From Microbacterium esteraromaticum (GTDB taxonomy: Bacteria > Actinomycetota > Actinomycetes > Actinomycetales > Microbacteriaceae): DNA of 64,000 nucleotides. The position numbers were made by a program, and so were the translations under genes. Under the pieces are notes generated by a model. That model was not told the origin of the DNA and searched no databases. It worked only from the letters and a program-made list of their open reading frames with translations. Each line of letters begins with the position of its first letter. The first letter of the stretch is position 1. Positions 7,850 through 17,038 of the stretch are shown here, one piece after another. The DNA is taken from contig NZ_FUKO01000009.1 in the NCBI RefSeq assembly GCF_900163815.1, positions 1 through 64,000 on the forward strand, given 5' to 3'.

Positions 7850-8577
7850 CCACTCTGGAGCGATTCATCGGCAGCCTGCCGCCCATCTCACTCGCCGAGC
7901 TGGATGCATCGGCTGCGCTGATGAGCCGGGTGGATCGAAAGTATTTCGTCCCGCGGGATCTGCTTGCGAGATTGCTGTCCGAGGAAGACCTGCGTGTGCT
8001 CGAGATCGACGATGTGCGCACCTTCCGCTACCGCACGGTGTATCTGGATACACCGGACTTCACTTTCTTCCGGCAGCACGTGCAGCGGCGCCGCAATCGC
8101 TTCAAGGTGCGCACCCGGCTGTACTGCGACTCTCGCGATTGTCGACTCGAGGTGAAGTCGAAGGGGCTGCGCGGCATGACGGTGAAGCAGCGGCGGGCGC
8201 ATGATCCGGCCCGTCTCGGCCACCTGGACACCGACGGGCGCGAGTACGTCACCGAGCTGATCGGGCCGGATGCCGAGAGCCTGCAGCCGGTACTGGAGAC
8301 CGACTACCGCCGTACGACTCTCACCGACAGCCACCACCGCATCACCATCGACCAGGACCTCGACAGCGTGTCGGAGATGCAGCGGATTCCCGGCCCGGAG
8401 GAGCTGCTCGTCGAGACGAAGTCGCCCGATGGCGCAGGCGCGCTGGATCGGATGCTGCTGCGCACCGGCATCCGTCCGCATTCCGTCAGCAAGTACTGCC
8501 TCGCCGCCTCGCTGCTGTATCCGCATCTGCCGGGCAACGACTGGGCGCGGATCCGCCGCCGCTACTGGGGTGTATGA
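7846..8577 (+). CDS. VTC-domain polyphosphate polymerase
   Basis: 243 aa. A VTC (vacuolar transporter chaperone) tunnel-fold domain spans nearly the whole protein. Recognisable elements: RVDRKYFVP (28-36), the strand RYRTVYLDTPDFTFF, the basic strand RRRNRFKVRTRLY, LEVKSKG, the acidic ELLVETKSPDG and the late SVSKYCLA. In yeast VTC4 the equivalent basic residues bind phosphate chains and acidic residues bind Mn2+ while ATP is polymerised into polyphosphate. There are no membrane segments; the overlapping DUF4956 gene probably supplies them. Bacterial VTC loci often also carry a CotH-kinase gene; none is present here. Confidence 0.85.
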   Translation: MTTLERFIGSLPPISLAELDASAALMSRVDRKYFVPRDLLARLLSEEDLRVLEIDDVRTFRYRTVYLDTPDFTFFRQHVQRRRNRFKVRTRLYCDSRDCRLEVKSKGLRGMTVKQRRAHDPARLGHLDTDGREYVTELIGPDAESLQPVLETDYRRTTLTDSHHRITIDQDLDSVSEMQRIPGPEELLVETKSPDGAGALDRMLLRTGIRPHSVSKYCLAASLLYPHLPGNDWARIRRRYWGV

Positions 8578-8631
8578 AACCCGCGAGGGCTGCAGATCGC
8601 GTCGCACACCCCGCACGCATAGGCTCGAAGG

Positions 8632-10683
8632 ATGACCGAGGCCACGAACCCGCTGCTCACTCCTTCTCCTCTCCCCTACGGGCTCCCCGACTATGCCGCG
8701 ATCCGTCCGGAGCACTACCTGCCGGCGTTCCACCAGGCGTTCAGTGAGCATCTCACCGAGATCAGAGCCCTGACCGTCGTCCGGTCGACGCCCACATTCG
8801 AGAACACCATCGAGGCTCTGGAGCGCAGCGGCGAGCTGCTCGACCGGGTGGCGCACACGTTCTACACGGTGAGCTCCGCCGACGCGACAGCTGAGATCCA
8901 GTCCGTCGACGAGCAGCTGGCCCCGCTGATGGCCGCTCACGGAGATGCGATCCGCCTCGACGGTGCGCTGTACTGGCGGGTGGCGCAGGTGCATGAGCGG
9001 CTCGATTCGCTGGAGCTGGATGCCGAGCAGCGCTACCTCGTCGAACGGCACTTCCGCGAGATGACGCATGCTGGTGCGGCGCTCGATGAGACGGCGAAGG
9101 CACGATTGACTGACCTCAACCAGCGACTGTCCACGCTGAACACCACGTTCGAGAAGAATCTGCTCGGCGACACCAACGAGCTGGCGGTGCTGTTCGACAC
9201 GGCTGAGGAACTTGACGGACTCTCGTCCGGTGAGCTCAGCGCGACGGCTCGCGCGGCCGCGGATCGTGGCTTCGACGGCCGCTACCTCGTCACCCTTCCG
9301 CTGTTCAGCGGACACCCGTATCTCGCATCGCTGACTGTGCGCGAGAGCCGCCGGCGAATCATGGCCGCCTCGCTCGAACGCGCTTCCCGCGGCAACGAGC
9401 ATGACAATCGGAGCGTACTGACCGAGATCGTGCAGCTGCGGGCTGAGCGTGCGGCCCTGCTCGGCTACCCGTCGCACGCCGCGTACGTGACGGCGGACGA
9501 GACCGCCGGCTCTCCTGACGCTGTGGAGCGGATGCTCCGCGAGCTCGCCGCCCCCGCCGCGCGCAACGCCGCACGCGAGCAAGCGGCCCTGCAGGAGATC
9601 ATCGACAACAGCGAGGCGGAGCCGTTCGCCTTGGAGGCCCATGACTGGGCGTTCTACACCGAGAAGGTGCGCACGGCCCGTTACGACATCGACACTGCGG
9701 CTCTGCGGCCCTACTTCGAGGCTGAGCGGGTGCTGCAGGACGGCGTCTTCTTCGCCGCTACCCGGTTGTACGGCATCCGCTTCACCGAGCGCAGCGATCT
9801 CTCCTCGTATCATCCCGGCGTACGCACCTTCGAGGTGCACGATGAAGACGGCACGGCTGTCGGCCTGTACGTGCTCGACCTCTACACCCGCGACTCCAAG
9901 CGCGGCGGTGCCTGGATGAATCCCATCGTCAGCGAGTCCGCCCTGCGCGGCACGCTCCCCGTGGTCGCGAACAACCTCAACGTGTCGCAGCCCGGAGACG
10001 GGGAGGCGACCCTGCTCACGCTGGACGAGGTCACCACGCTCTTCCACGAATTCGGGCACGCGCTGCACGGACTCTTCGCCCGTGTGACGTACCCGCACTT
10101 CTCAGGCACCAACGTGTTCCGCGACTTCGTCGAGTTCCCCAGCCAGGTGAACGAGATGTGGATCCTGTGGAGCGAGGTGCTGAGCAACTACGCGCGCCAC
10201 TTCGAAACAGGTGAGCCGCTGGACGAAGCCGTCATCGAGCGCTTGCGCGCCACCGAGACTTTCGATCAGGGCCACGCGACCAGTGAATACCTCGCGGCGG
10301 CCTGGCTGGATCAGGCGCTGCACCGCATCGGCGACGGCGACGAGCTCGGAGAAGTGGCTGCGTTCGAGGCCGCCGCCCTCACCGATATCGGGCTCCTGAA
10401 CCCCGTGGTCCCGACCCGGTATTCATCGACGTACTTCGCACACGTGTTCTCCGGGGGCTACAGCGCGGGATACTACTCGTACATCTGGAGCGAGGTGCTC
10501 GACGCCGACACCGTGGAATGGTTCCGCGAGAACGGCGGACTCACACGCGCGAACGGCGATCGATTCCGGTCGCGCCTGCTCGGCGTGGGCGGCGCGAAGG
10601 ACCCGTTGCAGGCGTATCGCGACTTCCGTGGTCGGGATGCCGAGATCGCTCCGCTGCTGAAGCGCCGCGGCCTGGAGCCCTGA
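8632..10683 (+). CDS. M3-family zinc metallopeptidase (oligopeptidase / dipeptidyl carboxypeptidase)
   Basis: 683 aa, normal for the thimet oligopeptidase/Dcp family that degrades short peptides in the cytoplasm. The zinc site is HEFGH at residues 472-476, with the third ligand expected in the NVFRDFVEFPSQVNE region downstream. The C-terminal part has the family's YSSTYFAHVFSGGYSAGYYSY substrate region. There is no signal peptide. TAGGCT (8620-8625) lies exactly 7 nt before the ATG and a GAAGG abuts the ATG with no spacer, so the mRNA is probably leaderless. The convergent NUDIX gene ends 13 bp away. It could be called dcp by similarity, but exo- and endopeptidases of this family cannot be told apart here. 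Confidence 0.9.
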   Translation: MTEATNPLLTPSPLPYGLPDYAAIRPEHYLPAFHQAFSEHLTEIRALTVVRSTPTFENTIEALERSGELLDRVAHTFYTVSSADATAEIQSVDEQLAPLMAAHGDAIRLDGALYWRVAQVHERLDSLELDAEQRYLVERHFREMTHAGAALDETAKARLTDLNQRLSTLNTTFEKNLLGDTNELAVLFDTAEELDGLSSGELSATARAAADRGFDGRYLVTLPLFSGHPYLASLTVRESRRRIMAASLERASRGNEHDNRSVLTEIVQLRAERAALLGYPSHAAYVTADETAGSPDAVERMLRELAAPAARNAAREQAALQEIIDNSEAEPFALEAHDWAFYTEKVRTARYDIDTAALRPYFEAERVLQDGVFFAATRLYGIRFTERSDLSSYHPGVRTFEVHDEDGTAVGLYVLDLYTRDSKRGGAWMNPIVSESALRGTLPVVANNLNVSQPGDGEATLLTLDEVTTLFHEFGHALHGLFARVTYPHFSGTNVFRDFVEFPSQVNEMWILWSEVLSNYARHFETGEPLDEAVIERLRATETFDQGHATSEYLAAAWLDQALHRIGDGDELGEVAAFEAAALTDIGLLNPVVPTRYSSTYFAHVFSGGYSAGYYSYIWSEVLDADTVEWFRENGGLTRANGDRFRSRLLGVGGAKDPLQAYRDFRGRDAEIAPLLKRRGLEP

Positions 10684-10696
10684 CCTTCGTGGCGGC

Positions 10697-11263
10697 TCAG
10701 CGGTCGCGATGAGCGCTGAGCCAGTGCATCGCCTTGAGCCACGTGAGCAGGTGGTAGCTCTGATCGAGGAGCGTGCCGAGCTCATCGAGAGGCTCGGTGC
10801 GCACCGTGATGATCTCGCCGTCGTCGAGCGACTGCACCCCCGCTCGCACGCATCCGAGGGCGAGAAAGTGGTGCGAGCGGTTGTTCTGGTTTCCCCAGTT
10901 CGCCCACGTCGATCCCAGATCGATCAGCTCTGCCGCCTCGTAGCCGGTCTCCTCACGCAGTTCGCGGACGGCCGCGTGGGACGGCTCCTCGCCCGGGTCG
11001 ATGCCGCCTCCGACGAGTCCGCGCGCCACGATGCCAGCGCCGTGATGGTACTCCTCCACCACGATCGCATCACCGGCCTCATCGAGTGCGAGCACCGTGA
11101 CCCAATCGGCCTGATTCAGGACATAGTACGGCGCGATTGTGCGCCCATGAGCGTCGACGCAGGCATCGGCACGCAAATCGATCCACCGATCGGCGATGAT
11201 CTTCTCGCTGCTGACTACTTGCCACGGAGCAGGCACCACGGCCTCGGGGCTATCGCCGGACAC
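10697..11263 (-). CDS. NUDIX hydrolase, ADP-ribose pyrophosphatase-like
   Basis: 188 aa with a GTG start. The Nudix box GIDPGEEPSHAAVRELREET begins around residue 86 and matches GX5EX7REUXEEXGU fully, so it should bind Mg2+ and cleave a nucleoside diphosphate linked to another group. The N-terminal layout (WIDLRADACVDAHGRTIAPYYVL) resembles ADP-ribose pyrophosphatases of the NudF type. It lies 9 bp downstream of clpX on the same strand and may be cotranscribed. The exact substrate cannot be read from sequence. Confidence 0.85.
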   Translation of the reverse strand: MSGDSPEAVVPAPWQVVSSEKIIADRWIDLRADACVDAHGRTIAPYYVLNQADWVTVLALDEAGDAIVVEEYHHGAGIVARGLVGGGIDPGEEPSHAAVRELREETGYEAAELIDLGSTWANWGNQNNRSHHFLALGCVRAGVQSLDDGEIITVRTEPLDELGTLLDQSYHLLTWLKAMHWLSAHRDR

Positions 11264-11272
11264 CGCTGATCC

Positions 11273-12541
11273 TCACGCGCTCTTGCGCTTGCGCTCCATC
11301 ACGAGAGTCGGCGCGGCGCCGTCTTCGACAGCGGCCCTGGTCACGACGACCTTGGCGACGTCTTCGGTCGAGGGAATCTCGAACATGATCGGTCCGAGCA
11401 CCTCTTCGAGAATCGCGCGCAGTCCGCGCGCACCCGTCTTGCGCTCGACCGCGAGGTCGGCGATCGACCGCAGCGCGTCTTCGTCGAACTCGAGCTGCAC
11501 GCCGTCGATCTCGAACATGCGCTGATACTGCTTGACCAGCGCATTGCGCGGACCGGTGAGAATGTCGATCAGCGCATTCTGATCAAGCGGCGTCACCGAG
11601 GCCACCACGGGCAGGCGCCCGATGAACTCGGGGATCAGGCCGAACTTGTGCAGATCGTCCGGCAGCACTTCGCTGAACAGGTCGAGATCGTTGTTCTTGT
11701 CATGCAGCGGGGCACCGAACCCGACGCCGTGTTTGCCGACACGCGACGACACGATCTCTTCCAGGCCTGCGAACGCACCGGCCACGATGAACAGCACGTT
11801 GGTGGTGTCGATCTGCAGGAACTCCTGGTGCGGGTGTTTACGACCGCCCTGCGGCGGCACCGATGCGATCGTGCCCTCGAGAATCTTCAGCAGTGCCTGC
11901 TGCACGCCCTCGCCCGAGACATCGCGAGTGATCGACGGGTTCTCGGCCTTGCGAGCGATCTTGTCGATCTCATCGATGTAGATGATGCCGGTCTCGGCGC
12001 GCTTGACGTCGTAGTCGGCCGCCTGAATGAGCTTGAGCAGAATGTTCTCGACGTCTTCGCCGACATAGCCCGCCTCGGTGAGTGCGGTGGCGTCGGCCAC
12101 GGCGAAAGGCACGTTGAGCCGCTTGGCCAGAGTCTGAGCGAGATAGGTCTTGCCGCAGCCGGTGGGGCCGATCAGCAGGATATTGCTCTTGGCGATCTCG
12201 ATCTCGTCGGCCTTCTGCTCGGCCGGCTGCAGTGCACCGCGTGCGCGCACGCGCTTGTAGTGGTTGTACACCGCGACGGACAGCGCCTTCTTGGCGGGGT
12301 CCTGTCCGACGACGTACTCCTCGAGGAACGCGAAGATCTCGCGCGGTTTAGGCAGATCGAAATCGGCGATCGGGCCGGTGCCCGCCTCTGCCATGCGCTC
12401 TTCGATGATCTCGTTGCACAACTCGACGCACTCGTCGCAGATGTAAACGCCGGGACCGGCGATGAGCTGCTGCACCTGCTTCTGGCTCTTCCCGCAGAAT
12501 GAGCACTTGAACAGGTCAGCGCTTTCACCGATGCGTGCCAT
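11273..12541 (-). CDS. clpX: ClpX, ATP-dependent unfoldase subunit of ClpXP
   Basis: 422 aa, full length. The N-terminal zinc domain has Cys13, Cys16, Cys35 and Cys38. Walker A is GPTGCGKT (125-132), Walker B IIYIDE (186-191). An HGVGFG loop carries the hydrophobic docking tip for ClpP, and GARGLR is sensor 2. A GAGGAGG ribosome site precedes the ATG. It recognises tagged or damaged proteins, unfolds them and feeds them to ClpP1P2, whose genes lie 4.5 kb upstream; the deo operon separates them here. Confidence 0.97.
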   Translation of the reverse strand: MARIGESADLFKCSFCGKSQKQVQQLIAGPGVYICDECVELCNEIIEERMAEAGTGPIADFDLPKPREIFAFLEEYVVGQDPAKKALSVAVYNHYKRVRARGALQPAEQKADEIEIAKSNILLIGPTGCGKTYLAQTLAKRLNVPFAVADATALTEAGYVGEDVENILLKLIQAADYDVKRAETGIIYIDEIDKIARKAENPSITRDVSGEGVQQALLKILEGTIASVPPQGGRKHPHQEFLQIDTTNVLFIVAGAFAGLEEIVSSRVGKHGVGFGAPLHDKNNDLDLFSEVLPDDLHKFGLIPEFIGRLPVVASVTPLDQNALIDILTGPRNALVKQYQRMFEIDGVQLEFDEDALRSIADLAVERKTGARGLRAILEEVLGPIMFEIPSTEDVAKVVVTRAAVEDGAAPTLVMERKRKSA

Positions 12542-12628
12542 GCGCGTCCTCCTCAGGGGATCAAGAGATCGTCATCCGAGCCTAACCGCTGCATCCGACA
12601 CCGGCGCGGATTGGCGCGCGAACGCGCA

Positions 12629-12661
12629 AGGCCCGAGTCCGCTCGCAGCGGACTCGGGCCT
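12629..12661 (-). terminator. Hairpin terminator of the deo operon
   Basis: A perfect 15-bp stem (12629-12643 with 12647-12661) around a CGC loop, starting AGGCCCGAGTCC. It lies just after the stop of the last gene of the deo operon (12682) and before clpX. No U-run follows, as is common in actinobacterial terminators. Confidence 0.8.
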
Positions 12662-12681
12662 CGGCTGAGCAGAGCGACCGA

Positions 12682-13533
12682 TCAGACCAGGCTCTTGGTG
12701 TGCCACACCGTCTTCGTCTCGGTGAATGCGGTGATGCGATCGAGGCTCGGCTCAATGCCGCCTGGGCGCAGCACGCGCTTGAGCGTGTCGGCCGCCGCGA
12801 TCTCGAGCTCGACCCAGTCGAGGTCGCGCGCGCCCGCCAGATCGAGGGCATTGACATCGGCGTGCGACGCCAGCCACGGTGCGATCTCCGCCGGCGAGCC
12901 GGTGAGCACGTTCACCACTCCCCCTGGCACGTCGCTGGTGGCGAGCACCTCAGCGAAGCTGATCGCAGAGAGCGGATGCTGTTCACTGGCGATCACCACC
13001 ACGGTGTTGCCGGTGACCAGTGCCGGGGCGATGACCGAGACGAGCCCGAGCAGCGCGGAGTCCTGCGGCGCGATGGTGGCGACTACTCCGGTCGGCTCGG
13101 GCACGGAGATGTTGAAGTACGGACCCGACACCGGGTTGGCGTTGCCCGCGACCTGAGCGTACTTGTCGCACCAGCCCGCGTACCAGACCCACAGATCGAC
13201 GGCAGCATCCACCTGCGCTCCGGCAACGGCGGCGCTCACGCCTTCTTGATCGACGATCTCCTCGATGAACTGCGCACGACGGCCCTCGAGGATCTCGGCG
13301 ACACGGTAGAGCACCTGCCCGCGGTTGTATGCGGTCGCGCCCGACCAGCCCTTCACCGCTGCGCGCGCAGCGACGACAGCATCCCTGCCATCCTTCCGCG
13401 AGGCCTTGGCGGCGTTCGCGAGGAACGCGCCCTTCGCGGAGAGCACCTCGTAGGTGCGCCCCGACTCGCTGCGCGGAAAGGCGCCGCCGATCGCGAGCTT
13501 GTAGGTCTTCGGAACCGTCAAACGCTTGCTCAT
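12682..13533 (-). CDS. Aldehyde-dehydrogenase-like protein lacking the catalytic domain
   Basis: 283 aa, against about 480 for a full ALDH. It keeps the N-terminal cofactor domain (TGVVATIAPQDSALLGLVSVIAPALVTGNTVVV) but where active enzymes have PWNFP and KPAE it has PQDSA and IASE, losing the oxyanion Asn and the cofactor-binding Lys. The segment with the catalytic Glu and Cys is absent; the protein ends in a short tail (FTETKTVWHTKSLV) after the cofactor domain. Its ATG overlaps the stop of the full-length ALDH (ATGA). It is not a recent frameshift remnant: the frame is clean and coupled. It is probably a non-catalytic partner subunit. Confidence 0.8.
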   Translation of the reverse strand: MSKRLTVPKTYKLAIGGAFPRSESGRTYEVLSAKGAFLANAAKASRKDGRDAVVAARAAVKGWSGATAYNRGQVLYRVAEILEGRRAQFIEEIVDQEGVSAAVAGAQVDAAVDLWVWYAGWCDKYAQVAGNANPVSGPYFNISVPEPTGVVATIAPQDSALLGLVSVIAPALVTGNTVVVIASEQHPLSAISFAEVLATSDVPGGVVNVLTGSPAEIAPWLASHADVNALDLAGARDLDWVELEIAAADTLKRVLRPGGIEPSLDRITAFTETKTVWHTKSLV

Positions 13534-14972
13534 GCCGATGCTCCCTTGAGGTATGCGGTCAGGCCGTGACGGCCGCCCTCACGGCCGTAGCCGGATTCCT
13601 TATAGCCGCCGAACGGGCTCGACGGGTCGAAACGGTTGAAGGTGTTCGCCCACACGACACCCGCACGCAGCTTGTCTGCCACGGCGAGGATGCGGGATCC
13701 CTTGTCGCTCCAGATGCCTGCGGAGAGTCCGTACGGGGTGTTGTTCGCCTTGGCGATCGCCTCGGCGGGGGTGCGGAAGGTCAGCACCGACAGCACCGGG
13801 CCGAATACCTCGTCGCGGGCGATGCGGTGCGAGGCCTCGACCCCGGTGAAGATCGTCGGCGCGAACCAGAAGCCCTTCTCCGGGATCGCGCAATCTGCGG
13901 TCCAGCGCTCGGCGCCCTCTGCCTCACCGACGGCAGTCAGCTCGCGGATGCGAGCCAGCTGCGCCGCGGAGTTGATCGCGCCGATATCGGTGTTCTTGTC
14001 GAGCGGATCGCCGAGCCGCAGCGTGGAAAGCCGCTGCTTGAGGCGATCGATGACGTCATCGTGGATGGATTCCTGCACCAGCAGACGGCTGCCTGCGCAG
14101 CACACGTGGCCCTGGTTGAAGAAGATGCCGTTCACGATGCCTTCGACCGCCTGGTCGATCGGCGCGTCATCGAAGACGATGTTCGCGGCCTTGCCGCCGA
14201 GCTCCAGCGTGACCTTCTTGTCGGTGCCGGCGATGGCCTTTGCGATGTCGCGGCCGACGCCGGTAGAACCGGTGAAGGCCACCTTGTCGACGTCGGGGTG
14301 GCGCACCAGGGTCGCCCCCGTGGACCCTGCGCCGGTGATGATGTTCACGACACCCGCGGGCAGGTCTGCCTGCTGCAGGATCTCGGCGAAGATCAGCGCA
14401 GTCAGCGGCGTGGTCTCGGCCGGCTTCAGCACGACCGTATTGCCCGCGGCCAGGGCGGGCGCGATCTTCCACGCGAGCATCAGCAGCGGAAAGTTCCACG
14501 GAATGATCTGCGCGGCCACGCCGAGAGAGCGCGGATTGGCGCCGAGGCCGGCATAGTCGAGCTTGTCGGCCCAGCCGGCGTAGTAGAAGAACCAGGAGGC
14601 GACGAGCGGCACGTCGACGTCGCGGCTCTCCTTGATCGGCTTGCCGTTGTCGAGGCTCTCGGCCACAGCCAGTTCCCGCGCCCGCTCCTGAACCAGACGG
14701 GCGATGCGGAAGAGGTACTTGCCGCGGTCGCGGCCGCTCATCTTCGACCAGACCTTGTCGTGGGCGCGGCGTGCCGCGGCGACAGCACGGTCGACGTCTT
14801 CATCAGAGGCGCCGGCGATCTCGGCGATCGGGCTCTCGTCAGCGGGTGAGATGGTGTGGAAGCTCTTGCCCCCACCGTCGACGAATTCGCCGTCGATGAA
14901 CAGCCCGTAGCTGTCGCGAAGGTTGAGAATGGCTTTCGACTCCGGTGCCGGAGCATATTCCAGGAATGACAT
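13530..14972 (-). CDS. NAD(P)-dependent aldehyde dehydrogenase of the deo operon
   Basis: 480 aa from the ATG at 14972. It has the ALDH cofactor motif IPWNFPLLMLAWK and KPAETTP, the fold loop FTGSTGVG, catalytic Glu257 (TLELGGK) and catalytic Cys291 (QGHVCCAGS). It lies 8 bp after deoC. DeoC releases acetaldehyde, so oxidation of acetaldehyde to acetate is the likely role; no CoA-acylating signature is seen. The reading frame stays open upstream into deoC, but the ATG at MSFLEYAP fits the family's length and spacing. Assignment as ALDH is firm; the substrate is inferred from context. Confidence 0.92.
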   Translation of the reverse strand: MSFLEYAPAPESKAILNLRDSYGLFIDGEFVDGGGKSFHTISPADESPIAEIAGASDEDVDRAVAAARRAHDKVWSKMSGRDRGKYLFRIARLVQERARELAVAESLDNGKPIKESRDVDVPLVASWFFYYAGWADKLDYAGLGANPRSLGVAAQIIPWNFPLLMLAWKIAPALAAGNTVVLKPAETTPLTALIFAEILQQADLPAGVVNIITGAGSTGATLVRHPDVDKVAFTGSTGVGRDIAKAIAGTDKKVTLELGGKAANIVFDDAPIDQAVEGIVNGIFFNQGHVCCAGSRLLVQESIHDDVIDRLKQRLSTLRLGDPLDKNTDIGAINSAAQLARIRELTAVGEAEGAERWTADCAIPEKGFWFAPTIFTGVEASHRIARDEVFGPVLSVLTFRTPAEAIAKANNTPYGLSAGIWSDKGSRILAVADKLRAGVVWANTFNRFDPSSPFGGYKESGYGREGGRHGLTAYLKGASA

Positions 14973-14980
14973 ATCAGGTC

Positions 14981-15982
14981 CTAGTCGATCGTGACGTAGT
15001 CGGGACCGGAGTAGTGACCGGTCGTGAGCTTCTGGCGCTGCAGCAGCACGTCGTTGAGCAGGCTCGATGCGCCGAATCGGAACAGGTGCGGCTGCAGCCA
15101 TTCCTCGCCCGCCGTCTCGGCGACGGTGACGATGTACTTCACCGCATCCTTCGAGGTGCGAATGCCGCCAGCCGGCTTCACCCCGATCTTCTCGCCGGTG
15201 GCGCGATGCCAATCCCGGACAGTCTCGAGCATCAGCAGAGTCGTGGGAAGCGTGGCGGCGGGCTGCACCTTGCCGGTCGAGGTCTTGATGAAGTCCCCAC
15301 CGGCGAGGATCGACAGCCACGACGCCCGCTTGATGTTGTCGTAGGTGTTCAGCTCGCCTGTCTCCATGATGACCTTCAGCGACGCAGAAGTGCCATCCGC
15401 GCGGCGGCACGCTTCCTTCACCTGTGCGATCTGATCGAACACCAGACCGTAGCGCCCTTCGAGGAAGGCACCCCGGTCGATGACCATGTCGATCTCATCT
15501 GCGCCGGCGGCGACGGCATCCGCCGTGTCAGCGAGTTTGATGTCCAGCGATGCGCGACCGGAGGGAAAGGCGGTGGCCACGGCCGCAACCGCAATCCGCC
15601 CATCGTCGGGGTCGCCGTGCAGTGCGCCGAGTGCCTCGACGGCGTGGCCGACCATGTCGCCGTATACGCAGACGGCGGCGACCAGTGGCGTCGCCGGGTC
15701 ACTGGCGTCGGGAGTCTTGGCCTTCGCTACCAGTGAGCGCACCTTGCCGGCAGTATCTGCGCCTTCGAGGGTCGTCAGGTCGATGAGCGAGATGATCTTG
15801 TCGAGCGCCCACGACTTGGACGTCGTCTTGATCGAGCGCGTGCCGAGAGCCGCTGCGCGCTGTTCCAGACCGACGGCATCGACACCGGGGAGCCCGTGCA
15901 GGAAGCGGCGCAGGGTCGCATCGTCGGGTTCACCGCCGAGTACGTCGACCGCCGTGCGGCGGCTGAGTTCTGTGGTGGTCAC
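14981..15982 (-). CDS. deoC: Deoxyribose-phosphate aldolase
   Basis: 333 aa, longer than E. coli DeoC (259) by an N-terminal helical extension of about 50 residues. It cleaves 2-deoxyribose-5-phosphate to glyceraldehyde-3-phosphate and acetaldehyde. The Schiff-base lysine is Lys233 (FIKTSTGK), the second active-site lysine Lys269 (GVKPAGGIR), and the acidic residue Asp165 (DEIDMVIDRGA). The ATG overlaps the stop of the SorC-type regulator (ATGA), and the ALDH follows closely, forming one operon for deoxynucleoside salvage. Confidence 0.95.
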   Translation of the reverse strand: MTTTELSRRTAVDVLGGEPDDATLRRFLHGLPGVDAVGLEQRAAALGTRSIKTTSKSWALDKIISLIDLTTLEGADTAGKVRSLVAKAKTPDASDPATPLVAAVCVYGDMVGHAVEALGALHGDPDDGRIAVAAVATAFPSGRASLDIKLADTADAVAAGADEIDMVIDRGAFLEGRYGLVFDQIAQVKEACRRADGTSASLKVIMETGELNTYDNIKRASWLSILAGGDFIKTSTGKVQPAATLPTTLLMLETVRDWHRATGEKIGVKPAGGIRTSKDAVKYIVTVAETAGEEWLQPHLFRFGASSLLNDVLLQRQKLTTGHYSGPDYVTID

Positions 15983-16914
15983 ATCTCCTCCAGGAGTTCA
16001 AGGGCAGTGGATTCATCGGTCACCACGACGCTGCAGAGGCCGTTGCTGACGACTGTACGCGCGATCGCGTGCTTCGCGGCGCCTGCGGTGACGAAGATCG
16101 ATCGGGGTGCGGACCGCACCTCGCTGAGAGCGACGCCGACAGTGCGGGCGTCGAGCTGGGGATCGACGATGTTGCCGTCGACGTCGATGTAGCGACCGAG
16201 CACATCCCCGACCGCGCCCCGTCGAGAGAGCTCGTCGATGTCGTCGGGGTTGAGATAGCCGTTCTCGACATGAGCGGATGCCGGATCGCACGGCCCCGCG
16301 GTGAACAGAAAAGTATTGGCGTGGGCAGCCTGATCGAGGATCGCCGCGACCGTGCGGTCGGATTCGATCGCCTGCTTGGTCTCGATGCGCTCGAGGATCG
16401 CCGGGCTTGGCAGCAGCACCGCCTGCCCGGAGCCGCGCTGGGCCATGGTGACAGCGACGGATGCGGCGCCACCGGAGCGACGATTCAGGCTCACTCCCCC
16501 ATTAGCCTGCACGACAGTCACTCCGTTCGCCCAGCCCTCGCTCAGCGCATCTGCGACAGCCGTGAGCGTACGACCCCAACTGACCGCGAGCACACGCGAC
16601 ACCGGACGCAGCGCCGTCAGCAGATCGGCGGCGGCGCGGGCGACGCGATCGAGCAGCGCATCGGCATCTTCCGTGTTCGGCACGACGACAGCGTCGGCGA
16701 GCCCGAAGCGCTCGGTGAGCGCGCGCTCGAGTCCGAGACGACGGGCGCGCGGATGGATGATCTCGATGCGCACGATGCCGCGCTCACGCGCCTGCACGAG
16801 GAGGCGACCGACCTTCCAGCGGGAGATGCCCAGAAGCGCGCCGATCTCGTCCTGCGTGCGGTTCTCGTCGTACGAGAGTTCAGCGACGCGGACCATGAGC
16901 AGATCGTCTTCCAT
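15979..16914 (-). CDS. deoR: SorC-family transcriptional regulator of the deo operon (DeoR-type)
   Basis: 311 aa from the ATG at 16914, which has an AAGGAGG site; the frame is open further upstream but without a better start. An N-terminal HTH (RTQDEIGALLGISRWKVGRLLVQARE, about 18-45) is followed by a sugar-phosphate-binding domain of the SorC/NagB type (VLAVSWGRTLTAVADAL, VVQANGGVS, PAILERIE). B. subtilis DeoR is of this family and responds to deoxyribose-5-phosphate, which fits the overlap with deoC. A palindrome upstream is a candidate operator. The symbol is by context, not orthology with E. coli DeoR. Confidence 0.85.
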   Translation of the reverse strand: MEDDLLMVRVAELSYDENRTQDEIGALLGISRWKVGRLLVQARERGIVRIEIIHPRARRLGLERALTERFGLADAVVVPNTEDADALLDRVARAAADLLTALRPVSRVLAVSWGRTLTAVADALSEGWANGVTVVQANGGVSLNRRSGGAASVAVTMAQRGSGQAVLLPSPAILERIETKQAIESDRTVAAILDQAAHANTFLFTAGPCDPASAHVENGYLNPDDIDELSRRGAVGDVLGRYIDVDGNIVDPQLDARTVGVALSEVRSAPRSIFVTAGAAKHAIARTVVSNGLCSVVVTDESTALELLEEM

Positions 16915-16969
16915 GGCATCCTCCTTCCTGCATCCAGAATAGAACGTCGCCGACGTCCGCGCATCGTTG

Positions 16970-16983
16970 TGCTCACATGAGCA
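16970..16983. promoter_or_regulatory. Palindrome TGCTCA-CA-TGAGCA upstream of deoR
   Basis: A perfect 6+6 bp inverted repeat, 56 bp before the deoR start. A related TGAG-TG-CTCA occurs at 17016-17025. On the - strand TATTCT (16941-16936) is a possible -10 for deoR. SorC-type regulators bind such palindromes, so this may be the operator. Confidence 0.45.
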
Positions 16984-17038
16984 GCGGATGCTGTTCCGCT
17001 GCGCATTCGTGGGCATGAGTGCTCACGCGCACAACGCA

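Noticed and set aside
13530..15410. A 626-aa form of the aldehyde dehydrogenase
   Set aside because: The extra N-terminus is deoC in another frame; ATG 14972 gives normal ALDH length.
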